Shown: in pieces, positions 20,699 to 31,303 of the stretch
Numbering within the stretch: position 1 is the first letter of the stretch
Layout of the letters: each line of letters opens with the position of its first letter
Origin: Symbiodinium natans
Lineage: Eukaryota; Sar; Dinophyceae; Suessiales; Symbiodiniaceae
Length of the DNA: 64,000 nt
Direction of reading: 5' to 3'
Assembly: GCA_905221605.1 (NCBI GenBank)
Contig: CAJNDS010002288.1
Location: 1 to 64,000, forward strand
Program-made: the position numbers and the translations under genes
Notes under the pieces: model-generated
What the model saw: the letters and a program-made list of their open reading frames with translations, nothing else
Told to the model about the DNA's origin: nothing
The model's database searches: none

Positions 20699-21085
20699 AG
20701 TGTTAGCCCTGAGGTCTTTGGTATCGCGGCAGAAGGGCTAAACCTGCCTGGGCTCCTTGTGCCTTGGAGTAAACGGGGTTGAGGGTAATGAACTGGGGTT
20801 AGGGTTTAGGGTTTAGGGTTTAGGGTTTAAGGTTTAGGGTTTAGGGTTTCGGGGTTACTTAGAACTGGGGTTAGAAGTACCCTAATTAAGGCCGTAAACA
20901 TACTTGCTCTACCTAGAACCCCACTAGAAAGTACTCATGAACCTCCAAGTACACTTCCTTCCTTGCCTAGTTTGAGTTCTTTTCCTGCATTTCGGGGGGC
21001 TCGTGCACTAGTAAGAGGGTGTGCAGAGGAAAGCCCTCTGACAAGCCCCGAACTGAAAGGGCTTAGGGCTTAAGGTGTAGGGTCG
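20699..21085 (+). CDS. Two weak candidate exons, with a TTTAGGG array between
   Basis: One frame through the right-hand direct repeat reads ERRIHEVLALRSLVSRQKG (to about 20738). Another at 20975-21067 reads SGGSCTSKRVCRGKPSDKPR. TTTAGGG units lie at 20795-20850. Low support. Confidence 0.2.
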
Positions 21086-21114
21086 GATGAAGATCTCGCC
21101 GTACGTGTGCAGGC

Positions 21115-21235
21115 CCAAACCCTAAACCCTAAACCCTAAACCCTAAACCCTAAACCCTAAACCCTAAACCCTAAACCCTAAACCCTAAACCCTAAACCCT
21201 AAATCCTAAACCCTAAACCCTAAACCCTAGAACCC
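21115..21235. repeat. CCCTAAA array
   Basis: About sixteen units, nearly perfect. Confidence 0.95.
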
Positions 21236-21320
21236 ACGCCCTCAACCCTAAGCCCTACAAACCCTAACCCCTTCCTAAAGCATCGCAGCATTGATTCCGA
21301 CCTTTCTCCTTCAGATTCCA

Positions 21321-21880
21321 GTGAGCGCTGCGCTGACGCCAGCACTAAGCCCAACACCCCGACACACCCGCAAACTCTTAACCGTAGATCCCAAGACCCA
21401 AAATATCTAAACCCCAAACTCCGACAACTCAAAACCTTAAGCTCTAAACCCCCAAAAGACCTAAACACGAAGCACCTTGCAGACCCAATCTTCGCCTTCC
21501 AGATGCTGCCTTTTCCAGAGCTTTCTTCTGGAATTCATAGGGTTTAGGGGTTTAGGGTTTAGGGTTTAGGGTTGAGGGTTTAGGGTTTAGGGGCCCCCGG
21601 CAAGGAGTGGGTTCTTGCAGGGATGAGGTCGGTCAATCGAAGCACAACAAGGGCCCGAAACCCTGAGCCTTCTTCAAACCCTAAACCCTAAACCCTAAAC
21701 CCTGAACCCTGAACCCTGAACCCTAAACCCTAAACCTCAAACCCTACACCCCCAACCCGAGGCTTAAGCCCTCAAACCCCTAAACCCTAAGCCCAAAACG
21801 GCCCCCGGTCTTTGTAGACATCTCGGAGGGTGCACCCTTCTCTACTAGACCGAAAGGGCTTCCCAGGCTTCGGCCAGTAC
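21321..21880 (+). CDS. Cluster of candidate exons, unrecognised
   Basis: Segments with acceptor-like starts: 21315 (TTCAG; SSERCADASTKPNTP), 21482 (TTGCAG; DPIFAFQMLPFPELSSGIH), 21620 (TTGCAG; DEVGQSKHNKG) and 21810 (TTGTAG; SRRVHPSLLDRKGFPGFGQ). TTTAGGG and CCCTAAA/CCCTGAA repeats separate them. Confidence 0.25.
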
Positions 21881-21892
21881 CCGAAACCCTAT

Positions 21893-22116
21893 CTTGAAGG
21901 TTCATGGGTACGTCTACCCCAAGGTTATAAGCACCATAAGGTCGGTTACAGCCACAGTTATCCTACTTATAACCATTCCCTGAACCCTAAACCCTGGACC
22001 GAAAACTCGAAACCCTATAGAAGCCCGAAACCCGAAACCCGAAACCCGAAACCCTAAACCCTAAACCGTAAACCCTAAACTCGACTTCTGATAATCAGTA
22101 CCTGTGAACCTCCAAG
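21893..22116. mobile_element. Family D element D1 with telomere-like insert
   Basis: Left end CTTGAAGGTTCATGGGTAC, right end CAGTACCTGTGAACCTCCAAG. The middle (about 21978-22083) is CCCGAAA/CCCTAAA repeat, whereas other D copies have none there. Confidence 0.8.
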
Positions 22117-22120
22117 CATA

Positions 22121-22929
22121 CTTGGGAGGTCATGGATGCCTGCGACTACGTGATGTCGACCAGGTCCCATCTAGGCGCCGGGAGGAGTGGGAGTTGGTCT
22201 TGGGTTTGGGGTTCAGGGTTTTGGTGTTTAGGGTTTAGGGTTTTGGTGTTTAGGGTTTAGGGGTTTAGGGTCATAGGGTTATAGGGTTAAAGGGCAATAG
22301 GGTTGTAGGGTTGTAGGGTTGTAGGGTTATAGGTTTTAGGGTTTAGGGTTTAGGTTTGAGAGTTCTGGGGGTTTTACCTTTGGACAGTTACCTTCTGAAG
22401 GCGCTCGCAGACCCTTATTCAGGGCACTTGGGCAGGACGGTAGGACCATACAGCTGAGGGCTTTGGTTGGGGGGCAAACCCTAAACTCTAAACCCGAAAC
22501 CTTCTCAGCCCCGAAAGGTTTAAGGCTTAGGGTTGGACCTCTCAGCCCCAAACCCTGCAGCCGAAACCCTAAACCCTAAACGCTAAACCCTAAACCCGAA
22601 AGCCTATGCCCCAAGCCCCGAACCCCCGCCCCCATCGGATTGAGCCGCCAAGTTTCGGGTTTGGAGTATTTAGGGTTTAGGGTACTTGTATCTCGTCTAT
22701 AGCCCTCCTAAACTACTAGTAGGTTTGAACGCCTTCCACCCACATGTTACATAGTTTCGTAGGTGAAGACCCTAAACCCTAAACCCCAAACCCTAAACCC
22801 TAAACCCCAAACCCTAAGCCCTGAATCCTGAAGCATGCACCGTAAAGCACATGAAGGCACGCTTGTGAACCGGGTGGTGCCTAGCCATCTCTTGAGCGAC
22901 ATCTGCGAGGCAGCCCTTTGTGGTAGCAT
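22121..22929 (+). CDS. Cluster of candidate exons, unrecognised
   Basis: 22121-22200 (LRLRDVDQVPSRRREEWELV), 22385-22456 (SYLLKALADPYSGHLGRTVG) and 22843-22929 (HEGTLVNRVVPSHLLSDICE) are open on the + strand. Short telomere-like arrays lie between. Confidence 0.3.
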
Positions 22930-22962
22930 GGGGTGTAGGGTTTAGGGTTTAGGGTTTAGGCT

Positions 22963-23260
22963 TAGGGGTTTGCTGTAATGGTGGCGCAGATGCTGTGAAG
23001 GTTAGGATGCAGAGAAGGCTCGAACGCTTCGTCAGGTGCGAAGAGCAGCTCTGGCCCGATTGTGGAGGGCGATCTAACAATTCTCCCACCCCAACCCTAA
23101 ACCTTAAACCCAAAACCCAAAACCCTAAACCCTAAACCCTAAACCCTAGACCCTTGACCCTAGACCCTAGACCCTAGACCCTCAATTGCCGTGCAAGGCA
23201 GCAAAGCCACCCTAACCGATTTCCTTTGGGGTTGAGGCCTAAACTCAAGTCAATGCGGCC
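22963..23260 (+). repeat. Dispersed duplication H, copy 2, with array insertion
   Basis: Matches 16104-16275, but about 124 bp of CCCTAAA/CCCTAGA repeat plus a short flank sit between GATCTAACAA (23071) and the point where similarity resumes (about 23202, AAAGCCACC). Confidence 0.85.
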
Positions 23261-23401
23261 AAGGCCTTGAGTCTAGGGTCGAGGGTCTAGGGTTTAGAGT
23301 TTAGGGTTTAGGGTTGAGGGGTGGTTCTGTGGCGTTTTGGGTTTTTTTGGGCCTGTGCTAGGCGAACTGGTGGGCCGATGTGATGCTACTTTTTCATTTT
23401 T

Positions 23402-23470
23402 TGGCTTGTTGAGGCTCTTAGAGAGGAATTGACTTACGGCACCAAGTCAACCCGGGACTTGCTGAGCCCT
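23402..23470 (+). CDS. Candidate exon, unrecognised
   Basis: Open frame reading LVEALREELTYGTKSTRDLL, ended by a CCCTAAAC word. Confidence 0.25.
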
Positions 23471-23719
23471 AAACACTAACCCTAAACCCCCTAAACAAGC
23501 CCAAGGAACCCTAAGCCCTAAACTACAGCCCTTCAAGGGTTCTGTGCCCCGTCGGCTCTTTCTTAAGTTGTCTTTTTTGATTTTTTTTTGGGGGGGGGAG
23601 AGGGGGGAATGCAGAGTTTAAGCCCCTACTTGACTCGTGCCTCTAGACTGGGGGTTTCGGGCTTTCAGGTTTTGGGTTTTGCTTGGGTTTAGGGTTTTGG
23701 GTTTTGGGTTTGGGGTTTC

Positions 23720-23959
23720 AGGGTTTTGCCTACGCATGTCGAATCCTGGAATCTTGCAACAGCAAACCTAGTATCAGCAACGTCGGTCAGGTTCTCCTGG
23801 CATCTTGTTTTGTACTGGACTGCATGCCCATTCCAGAAGCGGTTCTGAATGCAGGCAAGGCGAAAGCCAAATAATGAAGTTTATCTCCTTGCCCACAGTG
23901 CCAGGAGCTGTTCGAGGAGATTGTAGGCACGATTTCTGCGTGGAAGACATCTGGGACTT
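23720..23959 (+). CDS. Candidate 3' exons of an unrecognised gene
   Basis: 23720-23871 is open (NVGQVLLASCFVLDCMPIPE) and stops at TAA. A strong acceptor CTCCTTGCCCACAG then precedes QCQELFEEIVGTISAWKTSG and a TAA at 23957. This looks like a terminal exon, but no family is recognised. Confidence 0.4.
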
Positions 23960-25330
23960 AATCTAGGGGTTGGAATAGTTAATTTCCAATAGTATTCCCT
24001 CCTGGTCCAGTACAACATTATACTATAATAACCCCCAAATACGCTATTCTAATCTTTAAGGCCCCATATAGTACGGTGTGATGAAATTTCTCATGCCCAT
24101 GGGTTTAGGGTTGAGGGGTTAGAGCACTAGACGAGCGATCTTCATGAGATAGGTCAGGCCCTCATACCAGCAAACTCCTCTTATGACCGAGTTACAATGT
24201 CTAGGATAGTTTCTGGGGGGGGGGGAAGTTTCCCTTGTAAGAGTCTTTCTTATAGGAGGCTTATGTAAACCCCATACTGCTGATCAGAGGCTTCTTTATA
24301 CAGAGGGGCCCTACCGATCCCCATCAAGCCGGCATGACTGCATGGGGGGCCGAACCTATTTCATGAGGCTTTAGATTTGTGCAGTTTTGGTTTTGTGTTA
24401 TTGTTTGTTTTGAGATAAACAATGCATACACGATTGCGTAATTCAGCATTCAGTAAAGATCCCGGTTCTCAGTTCGCGAGCCCCCCCCCCCCTCCCCCAT
24501 GGTATCTCCCCATAAACCCTAAACCCTGAATCTTAAACCCTAAACCTTAAACCCTAAAGTCAACCCTAAGCCTTAAACCGTAAACCCTAATCCCCAACCC
24601 CCAACCACACATTGGATTCTACCAGCATAGCATTTGTCACTGTAGCTTTTGGTACCAAGGAAGTGTGGGACGGCAAAACCCTAAACCCGGACTCTAAACT
24701 CTAAACTGGCGAGAGAGCGCCGCTGTCCATTTGCATGGGCGCTCGAGGCTTCGACCGAGGTCCTCGACCGAGCGTCTTCACAGAACGGTGAGGGAGGGTA
24801 AAGCCTCCCGGTAGACGGGGCCTGCAGACACTAGGGCGTCAGCCCTTTTTTTATTCGGACCCCAAACCCCGCACCGCATTCTGGTCTTTTTAAGGGGGTC
24901 TGGGGGGGTACCCCGCGGGAGGTCTGGAGGGACCAGTCAGGGATGGCACCCCCTCAAACCCCCTCCGCGACATCCCGGCCCTTCTGAAACCTGTCGGGTG
25001 CGAACTACGGGCCTTGCTTCCCCGAGAAGGCCTGCGACCCCCAACCGTTTTGTTGTCCGTTGAGGGGACGGGCCCGCAATGAAAATGCGGTTTTTAATTG
25101 TTTTGGAAGCTCCCATTTTACTCCGAAATCCGAGCCACTAACAGGCTCCAGAGAAGGCTCCCGTCCCTGCTCTGGAAAGAATTAAAAGCAAGAAAGCCCC
25201 CCTTGAGGGGGGTTTGGGGGTGAACCCTAAACCCTACATGAGAATAGTTTGGGTGGTTGGGGTGGGACTACATGCTAACGCAAGCGAGCGGCGCGGGTGC
25301 TTTTAGCACCAGCGAGCTTCCCTTCTATAC
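23960..25330. other. Unassigned region with GC-rich block and small hairpins
   Basis: 23960-24330 holds AT-rich short inverted words and a poly-G run. 24690-25220 is GC-rich with local dyads (for example around 24900 and 25195). No confident coding segment and no recognised element. Confidence 0.3.
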
Positions 25331-25535
25331 ACCCTAAGCCCTAAACCCTAAACCCTAAACCCTAAACCCTAAACCCTAAACCCTAAACCCTAAACCCTAA
25401 ACCCTAAACCCTAAACCCTAAACCCTAAAACCCTAAACCCTAAACCCTAAACCCTAAACCCTAAACCCTAAACCCTAAACCCTAAACCCTAAACCCTAAA
25501 CCCTAAACCGAACCCTAAACCCTAATCCGAGGATC
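25331..25535. repeat. Long CCCTAAA array
   Basis: About 28 nearly perfect units with one CCCTAAAA length variant. Confidence 0.98.
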
Positions 25536-26075
25536 TGATAATTTATACCACCGAAGTTTAAAGCAACAGTTTTTTTTTGCCCCGAACCCTCCGGGAAGAC
25601 TTTCCATTTCGGGAGTCAAAAGACCCAAAATGCACAAACTAACCCCCGACATTTAAAGCAAAAGATTTGGGGGTCCAAAAAGTTTAGAATTGCTGAAAGC
25701 TACAGGAATAATGGAAAGACCGCCGTCCTGCGAGGACGAGAAGCACGGAGATGTTGAATTGCTTAAGTAATGATACGACGTGCTCTCGGATTTTTTGGAG
25801 TTAGAGACTGCAGCAGAAAACTGCGATTCCTTGCTACTTTTCATCTAGGATGATTGCCCAAATCATTCGCTCCTGACCTACCCCTTACGGGGCCGGAATT
25901 CAGGCCAGAATTTGGGATTTTTAAAACACCCTAAATTTGGAAAACCCGGCGGGCCCACCATGACGAGGCAAAAATAAGCCTTCCAAAAAGAGGAGCGGAA
26001 AAGGACACAAGAGGACAACCCTTGTCCGCGCGCCTCCCCCACCCCAAAAAATCGGCCAGCTCGGATTACACCCTA
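25536..26075. other. No gene recognised
   Basis: Unique, moderately AT-rich sequence. TTTAAAGCAA-like words recur at 25558 and 25651. No confident exon. Confidence 0.4.
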
Positions 26076-26166
26076 GACCCTAAGCCCTAAACACTAAGGT
26101 TCAGGGTTTGAGGGTTTTAGGATTTCGGGTTTTAGCGTTTCATGGCTTCACGGGTTTTAGAGACAC

Positions 26167-26505
26167 ACGTCAGGCTCCAACCTTCAGACGCTGAAGGCGA
26201 AGAAGGTGAAACTCTCCCACCAGACACACGGCTGCGGTTACTTCGACGTCCACTCCGGGGTATTTCTTGGTAGGGTGTGTGGGGTTCAGGGTTTAGGGTT
26301 TAGGGTCTAGGGTTTCGGGTCTAGGGTTTAGGGTCTAGGGTTTAGGGTCTAGGGTTTAGGGTTTAAGGTCGGCTGTTGGATTTGGGCACTGGCAGGGCTA
26401 GCCGGGGCATTTTCGGAGAGAGGTGGTTCCAGTATGTGCCCCCCCCTACTGGGGAGCATGGAGAACACGGTAGAGGGAAGTCCATATGCAGGCCCGCCCA
26501 GACCT
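26167..26505 (+). CDS. Two candidate exons, unrecognised
   Basis: 26190-26271 lies between ACGTCAG and TTG|GTAGGG; two frames are open, one reading LSHQTHGCGYFDVHSGVFL. 26380-26505 is open (AFSERGGSSMCPPLLGSMEN). Telomere-like TTTAGGG/TCTAGGG lies between. Confidence 0.35.
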
Positions 26506-26514
26506 GAATAACAT

Positions 26515-26600
26515 CCATACCTACATGCCTATATACATACATACCTATATAGATATACATACATACGTACATACATACATACATACACGCATACATAGCT
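26515..26600. repeat. CATA microsatellite
   Basis: Imperfect (CATA)n with CATACCTATA variants. Confidence 0.9.
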
Positions 26601-26759
26601 GTTGGATTCAGGGCTTGGGGGGTTGGGCCTAAACCCAAAAACCCGAAACCCGAAATCCTATACCCGATTCACACAATCTAGCAATGGTCCTGACCGCCTA
26701 AACAGTGCTGATGCCCTGAACCCCAAACCTTATACCTAGGGATCCCTAGTAAGAAGCCC

Positions 26760-26984
26760 GTGCGTCGTTCATGTCATTCACGTCTTGCGCATTTTTTGTT
26801 GCTATTAGTGTGCGCCCCACTACATACTAGTATTGCTGTGCCCTATAAGTTGAAAACAATGCGGCGTGCGAAAAGAAAAGAAGCGCGCTGGGCAACAACA
26901 ATTATGGAGCTAAAGTGCCTGCTACATTACATGGGCCCTTTAACGCACAAACCTGTGAGTGCTTGGGGTTCTCCACTTTCCTGA
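26760..26984 (+). CDS. Unrecognised open frame of 74 codons
   Basis: Open with a hydrophobic stretch (FLLLLVCAPLHTS) and a basic stretch (MRRAKRKEARWATTIMELK). There is an internal ATG at 26860. It could be an exon or an element remnant; function unknown. Confidence 0.25.
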   Translation: MRRSCHSRLAHFLLLLVCAPLHTSIAVPYKLKTMRRAKRKEARWATTIMELKCLLHYMGPLTHKPVSAWGSPLS

Positions 26985-27033
26985 CAGGGATTTCAAGAGG
27001 GACTCCGTCGAAGTAATTCCTAAGTACATCCTA

Positions 27034-27143
27034 CTTGGAGGTTCATGGGTACTGATAAGTTGGGGTTTAAGTAGGGTAGCTATGATTATATCCTTACTTA
27101 AGGCACCTACAGCTCTACTTATAAGTGACCATGAACCTCCAGG
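27034..27143. mobile_element. Family D element D2
   Basis: CTTGGAGGTTCATGGGTACT to AGTGACCATGAACCTCCAGG, with the internal inverted TAAGTAGGGTA/ACTTATAAG words typical of the family. Confidence 0.85.
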
Positions 27144-27227
27144 TCGTCGTCCTGCACCCACCCTAACCCTAAACTCTAAACATGCCTAAGCCCTAAACCC
27201 GAACCTCCAAAAAGTCACGTTGTACAG

Positions 27228-27309
27228 CCACCGACCAGCTGCCAGCGCTCCTTGCGTGTTCCATGTGCTCAAAGTGAGTTGGGAGTTCTGCGCTCATGCC
27301 TCTTCCCTG
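27228..27309 (+). CDS. Candidate exon before element B3
   Basis: After TGTACAG the frame reads TSCQRSLRVPCAQSELGVLR and runs to the first base of B3. The position fits an exon interrupted by a B element, but the far side could not be joined. Confidence 0.3.
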
Positions 27310-27463
27310 CTTGGTAGCCCAGGTGGTACCCTTTTCCCCTTGTTGGGGTTCAAGGTTTTACGGTTCAGGGTCTAAGGTTTAGAGTTTAGGGTGCAAAGTT
27401 TCCTTATAAAGTAACAACCCCCAACAAGGGGTGCCTTTATTTATGACATGGCTATTGGGCAAG
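27310..27463. mobile_element. Family B element B3 with telomere-like insert
   Basis: Left end CTTGGTAGCCCAGGTGGTAC, right end ACATGGCTATTGGGCAAG. About 45 bp of degraded TTTAGGG repeat (27350-27392) sits inside and is absent from B2. Confidence 0.75.
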
Positions 27464-27604
27464 CTCGAGAGCAGTCCGGTTTAGGGCTTCTAAAGGGTTT
27501 AGTTTAGTTCGGGTCTAGGGTTTCGGGTTGCTGCCCTAATGCTCTACTTACTTGAGGTTCTGTCTCTTCCCCCCCCCCCCCCCCCCCCCGCTCCTCCCCC
27601 GCGT

Positions 27605-27893
27605 CGCCAGGAAAATCCTTGACCGCTTGCCGAAACGACCAGGGCCGCTCGCTCGGCGGGTTTAGGGTATGGGGCAAAGCCGCCCTGCGCCCACCCTAAA
27701 CCCTAAACCTGAGACATTATCAACCCTAAACCCTCACCCCTAAACCCCAAAACCCTAAACCTGAAACCGAGTAGCTTTAGGGTAAGGAAGTAGGTAGGCA
27801 TAAGGCCCAGTCAGCATAGTTTGAGTGCGTGGGCTCCATCGTCCGGTCCCTCTTCAGAAGCCCCACTGCCTAAACTCCGCAGCGCCCCGCTGC
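27605..27893 (+). CDS. Two candidate exons, unrecognised
   Basis: 27612-27660 follows CGCCAG (KILDRLPKRPGPLARR) and ends at GTTTAGGG. 27820-27893 follows AGTCAG (SLSAWAPSSGPSSEAPLPKL). Short CCCTAAA repeats lie between. Confidence 0.3.
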
Positions 27894-27934
27894 CAAGCTA
27901 AGACCTAAGCCTTAAACCCTATTTAAATCCTAAA

Positions 27935-28150
27935 CGCTATAACCCTGTAACCCTATAACCCTATAACCCTATAACCCTATAACCCTAAAACCCTAAAACC
28001 CTAAAACCCTAAAACCCTAAAACCCTAAAACCCTAAAACCCTAAAACCCTAAAACCCCAAACCCCAAACCCCAAACCCCAAACCCCAAACCCCAAACCCC
28101 AAGCCCCAAGCCCCAAGCCCCAAACCCCAAACCCTAAACCCTAAACCCTA
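27935..28150. repeat. Stepwise telomere-variant array
   Basis: Blocks in order: CCCTATAA, CCCTAAAA (8-mers), CCCCAAA, CCCCAAG, CCCTAAA. Each block is homogeneous, with sharp borders. Confidence 0.95.
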
Positions 28151-28247
28151 ACCAAATTGAACCTCAGTCCAAGGTCTAAAAGCTCTTCCTCCTCGACTCC
28201 TCGTCAGAAGCACACATCGAAGACGGACCCGCACTCCGCTTCTTGGC

Positions 28248-28430
28248 TTAGGGTTTAGGGTTTGGGGTTTGGGTTTAGGGTTTAGGGTTTAGGGTTTAGG
28301 GTTTAGGGTTTAGGGTTTAGGGTTTAGGGTTTAGGGTTTAGGGTTTAGGGTATAGGGTTTAGGGTCTAGGGTTTAGGGTTTAGGGTTTAGGGTTTAGGGT
28401 TTAAACCCTAAACCCCAAACCCTAAACATT
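28248..28430. repeat. TTTAGGG array ending in a head-to-head junction
   Basis: About 20 TTTAGGG units meet CCCTAAA at GGGTTTAAACCCTAAACCCC (28398-28417), a perfect palindromic junction of the kind left by fused telomere ends or by replication through inverted repeats. Confidence 0.95.
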
Positions 28431-28436
28431 CTTGCA

Positions 28437-29052
28437 GAGCGCTGGGCGCGGTTGGCCTCGCTTCAGTCCCAAGAAGGGTCCACGGTTCGTGGACCGGGGC
28501 CACGCCGTGGGTCTAACCCTATACCCTAAACCCTAATCCCTAACTATGCCCTAAACCCTAATTAAGCCCTCAACCCCTATTGAGCCCTAAACCCTTATTG
28601 AGCCCTAAACCCTACTTCAACCCTAAATCTTAAACCCTAAGTCCTAAAACAACATCGGTCAGCATTGCGAAAAGTATGGCAGGGGAGCTGAACATGAAAT
28701 GCCCCCCGCCCCCGTTTTGGGCGGTGGGGGGGGGGGGGGGGGAGGGTCTTCTTGGAGTCAGTGACTGCGAGATGAAGTTCGTCCCCACTGTTGCGGATGT
28801 TGCAGGGCCACCCCTTCTTTCGTTCGGGTGTTGCGTGGAGGATGCATTGGGAGCTCTCCCCGCTACCCCGGTGGTTTTCCCGTGAGGAGAAAGTGTATAT
28901 ACTCAGAATGATAGGGCATGCCACACCGCGAAAACCCTAAGCCTTAACCCCTAAGTGACCCCTGCTTGCATTCTTCTGGTCTGGTGCTTTTCGGGGAGCA
29001 GTGCAAGGAGTCTGGCGGTTCTAGCTGGCTCCAGTTTCATGAAGGCTTCTGT
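28437..29052 (+). CDS. Cluster of candidate exons, unrecognised
   Basis: 28438-28512 follows TTCTTGCAG and ends at GTGG|GTCTAAC (frame ERWARLASLQSQEGSTVRG). 28745-28886 is open to TGA (VSDCEMKFVPTVADVAGPPL). 28990-29052 is open (CKESGGSSWLQFHEGF). A poly-G run lies at 28727-28742. Confidence 0.35.
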
Positions 29053-29059
29053 TCTATCA

Positions 29060-29165
29060 GTCTGGGGGTTTATGACCTTGGGGCACCCTATTGGGGTCCT
29101 GATTATAAGGGATCCTACTATTAGGGGGTCTATATTGGGGGTCCCCTCTTTGGAACACCCGTGTG
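29060..29165. mobile_element. Family E element E1
   Basis: Contains TTGGGGTCCTGATTATAAGG, ATCCTACTATTAGGGGGTCT and ATATTGGGGGTCCC, shared with 36877-36985, 54600-54680 and (reverse) 57953-58105. Confidence 0.55.
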
Positions 29166-29429
29166 CCAGACACCGAATCTGTTCCTGAGTGACCCTTTGG
29201 ATTGATTGCTGGTTTAGGGTTTGGGGTTTAGGGTTTATCTAAGAAATATGTCAACATACCCCAAACCCGTACCCCTTAACCTTCTAAAAGGAGAACGTAG
29301 CGAAGGACTTTGCCACACCCCTTAATTCCTTTAAGGGTATGCTCAAGCATGCCCTAAACCCTAAACCCTAAACCCTAAACCCTAGTCCCTGAACCCTAAT
29401 CCCTCAACCCTGAACCCGAAACCTCCAGG

Positions 29430-29512
29430 CTTCGACCAGAGCAAGTGTGAATTCAGCGATTGCGGAGAATCCCACGGCGACGGCAGGACCCCCCGTGTTG
29501 AAGGGTGTGGCA
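29430..29512 (+). CDS. Candidate exon, unrecognised
   Basis: Two frames are open; one reads NSAIAENPTATAGPPVLKGV and continues to an AAG|GTTTAG boundary. Undecided frame. Confidence 0.25.
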
Positions 29513-29689
29513 TGGTTTCAGCTTAAGGTTTAGACCTCAACCCTAGACCCTACACCCGAAACCCTTGACTTAACCCGTAGCCCAAGGCCCCAAATCCTAG
29601 ACCCGAGACCCTAGACCCTAGACCCTGTCCTAAACCCTTAATTTTGCTCTGATCCAAGGCCCGAAACCCTAAACCCTAAACCTTGCAAG

Positions 29690-30770
29690 GTTTCCTGGTC
29701 AAGGGTCTCGCGCGTGGTGAATGCAAGAGATGTGTACATGTTCGCGCTCTCTTTGTGGTGTCTCTGTCTGGGTCTGTGTCTGTGTGGCCCAGTCAGTTTT
29801 TTCTTTGGGGCGGCTTGGCGCGGCCTGGCTCGGCTCGGCTTGGCTCCCCTTTTCCTCAGTGCGGCTTGGCTTTGCTTGGTTTCCCTCCTTCTGCGCGCGG
29901 CACGCATGTGACGTGCGCACATGTGCGCACGTGTGCCCGGTCGGGCAGACAGGTGTAGGTGTAGGTGGTTCTTTGTGTGCATTGGTGTCCACAATGTCCA
30001 CATTGTCAACCGGATCCTACAGACACTTGCAGGATCGAAGCAACGGGAACTTCGTCGCACGCACACGCCTGGCGATGTGCAGGAGCTAATTCTGAGTGGC
30101 TTGCCAGTATCGGTGTGAGTCAAAGAGAAGAGAATGTCATGCTTAGTCGTGGCCCAGCGAGCTCATCTGAAGCATGTGTTTTCCAAGCCGAACAACTCCC
30201 TCCAAGCGCGGGGGGAGAGCAGCCCAGACTCACACTCAGCATAATATTTCAAAAAAGAGATCCATCTTGTTAATCCCTGAAAGCATTCAAAGGGCCGCTT
30301 GCGCATTGGGCGAAGGGTCCAGGTACTCAAACCAGTTACCAACACTACATCTTTCGGTGGGCTCTGTGTCCCCTTTTTGGGGACCCTTGGCTACTTACTT
30401 CACGACCCGATACTAAGACTATCCTGCTGTACTGGTACATGGACCCTTCAGGGGCGCAATATATCTTCTTTCCGGAGGAGGAACAGCTCGAGCCAAAAGA
30501 TCGTCCTTAGAGCTCCTCGTGCGCGCATTTTTTCGCTGCCAGGCTTATCCGGAGATCCGGGGTTCCTTGACGGTTGAGGATTTGAGGGTATAAGATCTGT
30601 GTTCAGTTACGGTTTAGGATTTGAAGGTATAATATTCTCTGAAACAAGTCTAGGGTTAGTTTCCCCAGCGAAATTGCCTGGCGCAGCGCGAGCATGCAGC
30701 AAGCAGTGTCTTGCTCCATGGGACGGCCACACGCGGAATCCGTGAGAATGGTCGAGGCGAGCTTCTGGTT
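29690..30770 (+). CDS. Cluster of candidate exons, unrecognised
   Basis: Long stretch with little telomere-like repeat. Open segments: 29986-30115 (RILQTLAGSKQRELRRTHTP, stop at 30116), 30133-30240 (LKHVFSKPNNSLQARGESSP), 30400-30508 (YWYMDPSGAQYIFFPEEEQL), 30512-30590 (LLVRAFFRCQAYPEIRGSL) and 30671-30765 (CLAQREHAASSVLLHGTATR). These are among the more protein-like segments of the window; I do not recognise the family. A CGGCTTGG-type repeat lies at 29815-29880. Confidence 0.4.
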
Positions 30771-30777
30771 CAATCTA

Positions 30778-30840
30778 AGGGTTTAGGGTTTAGGGTTTAG
30801 GGTTTAGGGTTTAGGGTTTAGGGTTTAGGGTTTAGGGTAT
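30778..30840. repeat. TTTAGGG array
   Basis: Nine units. Confidence 0.95.
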
Positions 30841-31011
30841 TCCGAAATTGAGACCAACCCCCCGCATGTGTTGCTGCATGGCTGACGGCATGTGAAGATT
30901 GACCCGGTTTAGGGCTTAGGGTTTCGGGGTTTAGGGTTAAGGGTTCAGAGTGTAGGGTCTAGGGTTTCGAGTTTAGAGTTTAGGGTTTAAGGGTCAGACT
31001 TTCGGGCTGGC

Positions 31012-31093
31012 GACGAAGCCCTGGGAGAAGTTTTCGCCTTTTCCAGTGGGTCCGAATGGTTCTATTCTGTGCCTGCGGCCGCTCTGAGACTCT
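31012..31093 (+). CDS. Candidate exon, unrecognised
   Basis: Open frame reading GDEALGEVFAFSSGSEWFYS to a TGA at about 31091. Confidence 0.3.
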
Positions 31094-31235
31094 GACGACC
31101 AAGTTTTCTCTGAAAACCCTAAACCTTAAACCCCAAACCCTAAACCCTAGGCCCTATCTAAACCCTAACCCTAAGTCCGAAGCCTTAACAACTCTGCACC
31201 CTAAACTTTAAGAAGGGGTACCCTCTACGTAGGGT

Positions 31236-31295
31236 TTGGGTGGTCCCTGGTCCTGTGCACTGCAAGACGTTGTGGAAAGTCTTTGGAACGTCAAG
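31236..31295 (+). CDS. Candidate exon with strong donor before D3
   Basis: The frame reads SCALQDVVESLWNVK and ends AAG|GTGAGG, an excellent 5' splice site, nine bases before family D element D3. This suggests D3 lies inside an intron. Confidence 0.45.
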
Positions 31296-31303
31296 GTGAG
31301 GCT

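Noticed and set aside
29690-29960. Reverse-strand 161-codon frame
   Set aside because: Its composition follows the CGGCTTGG-type local repeat, and the + strand frame further on is more protein-like.
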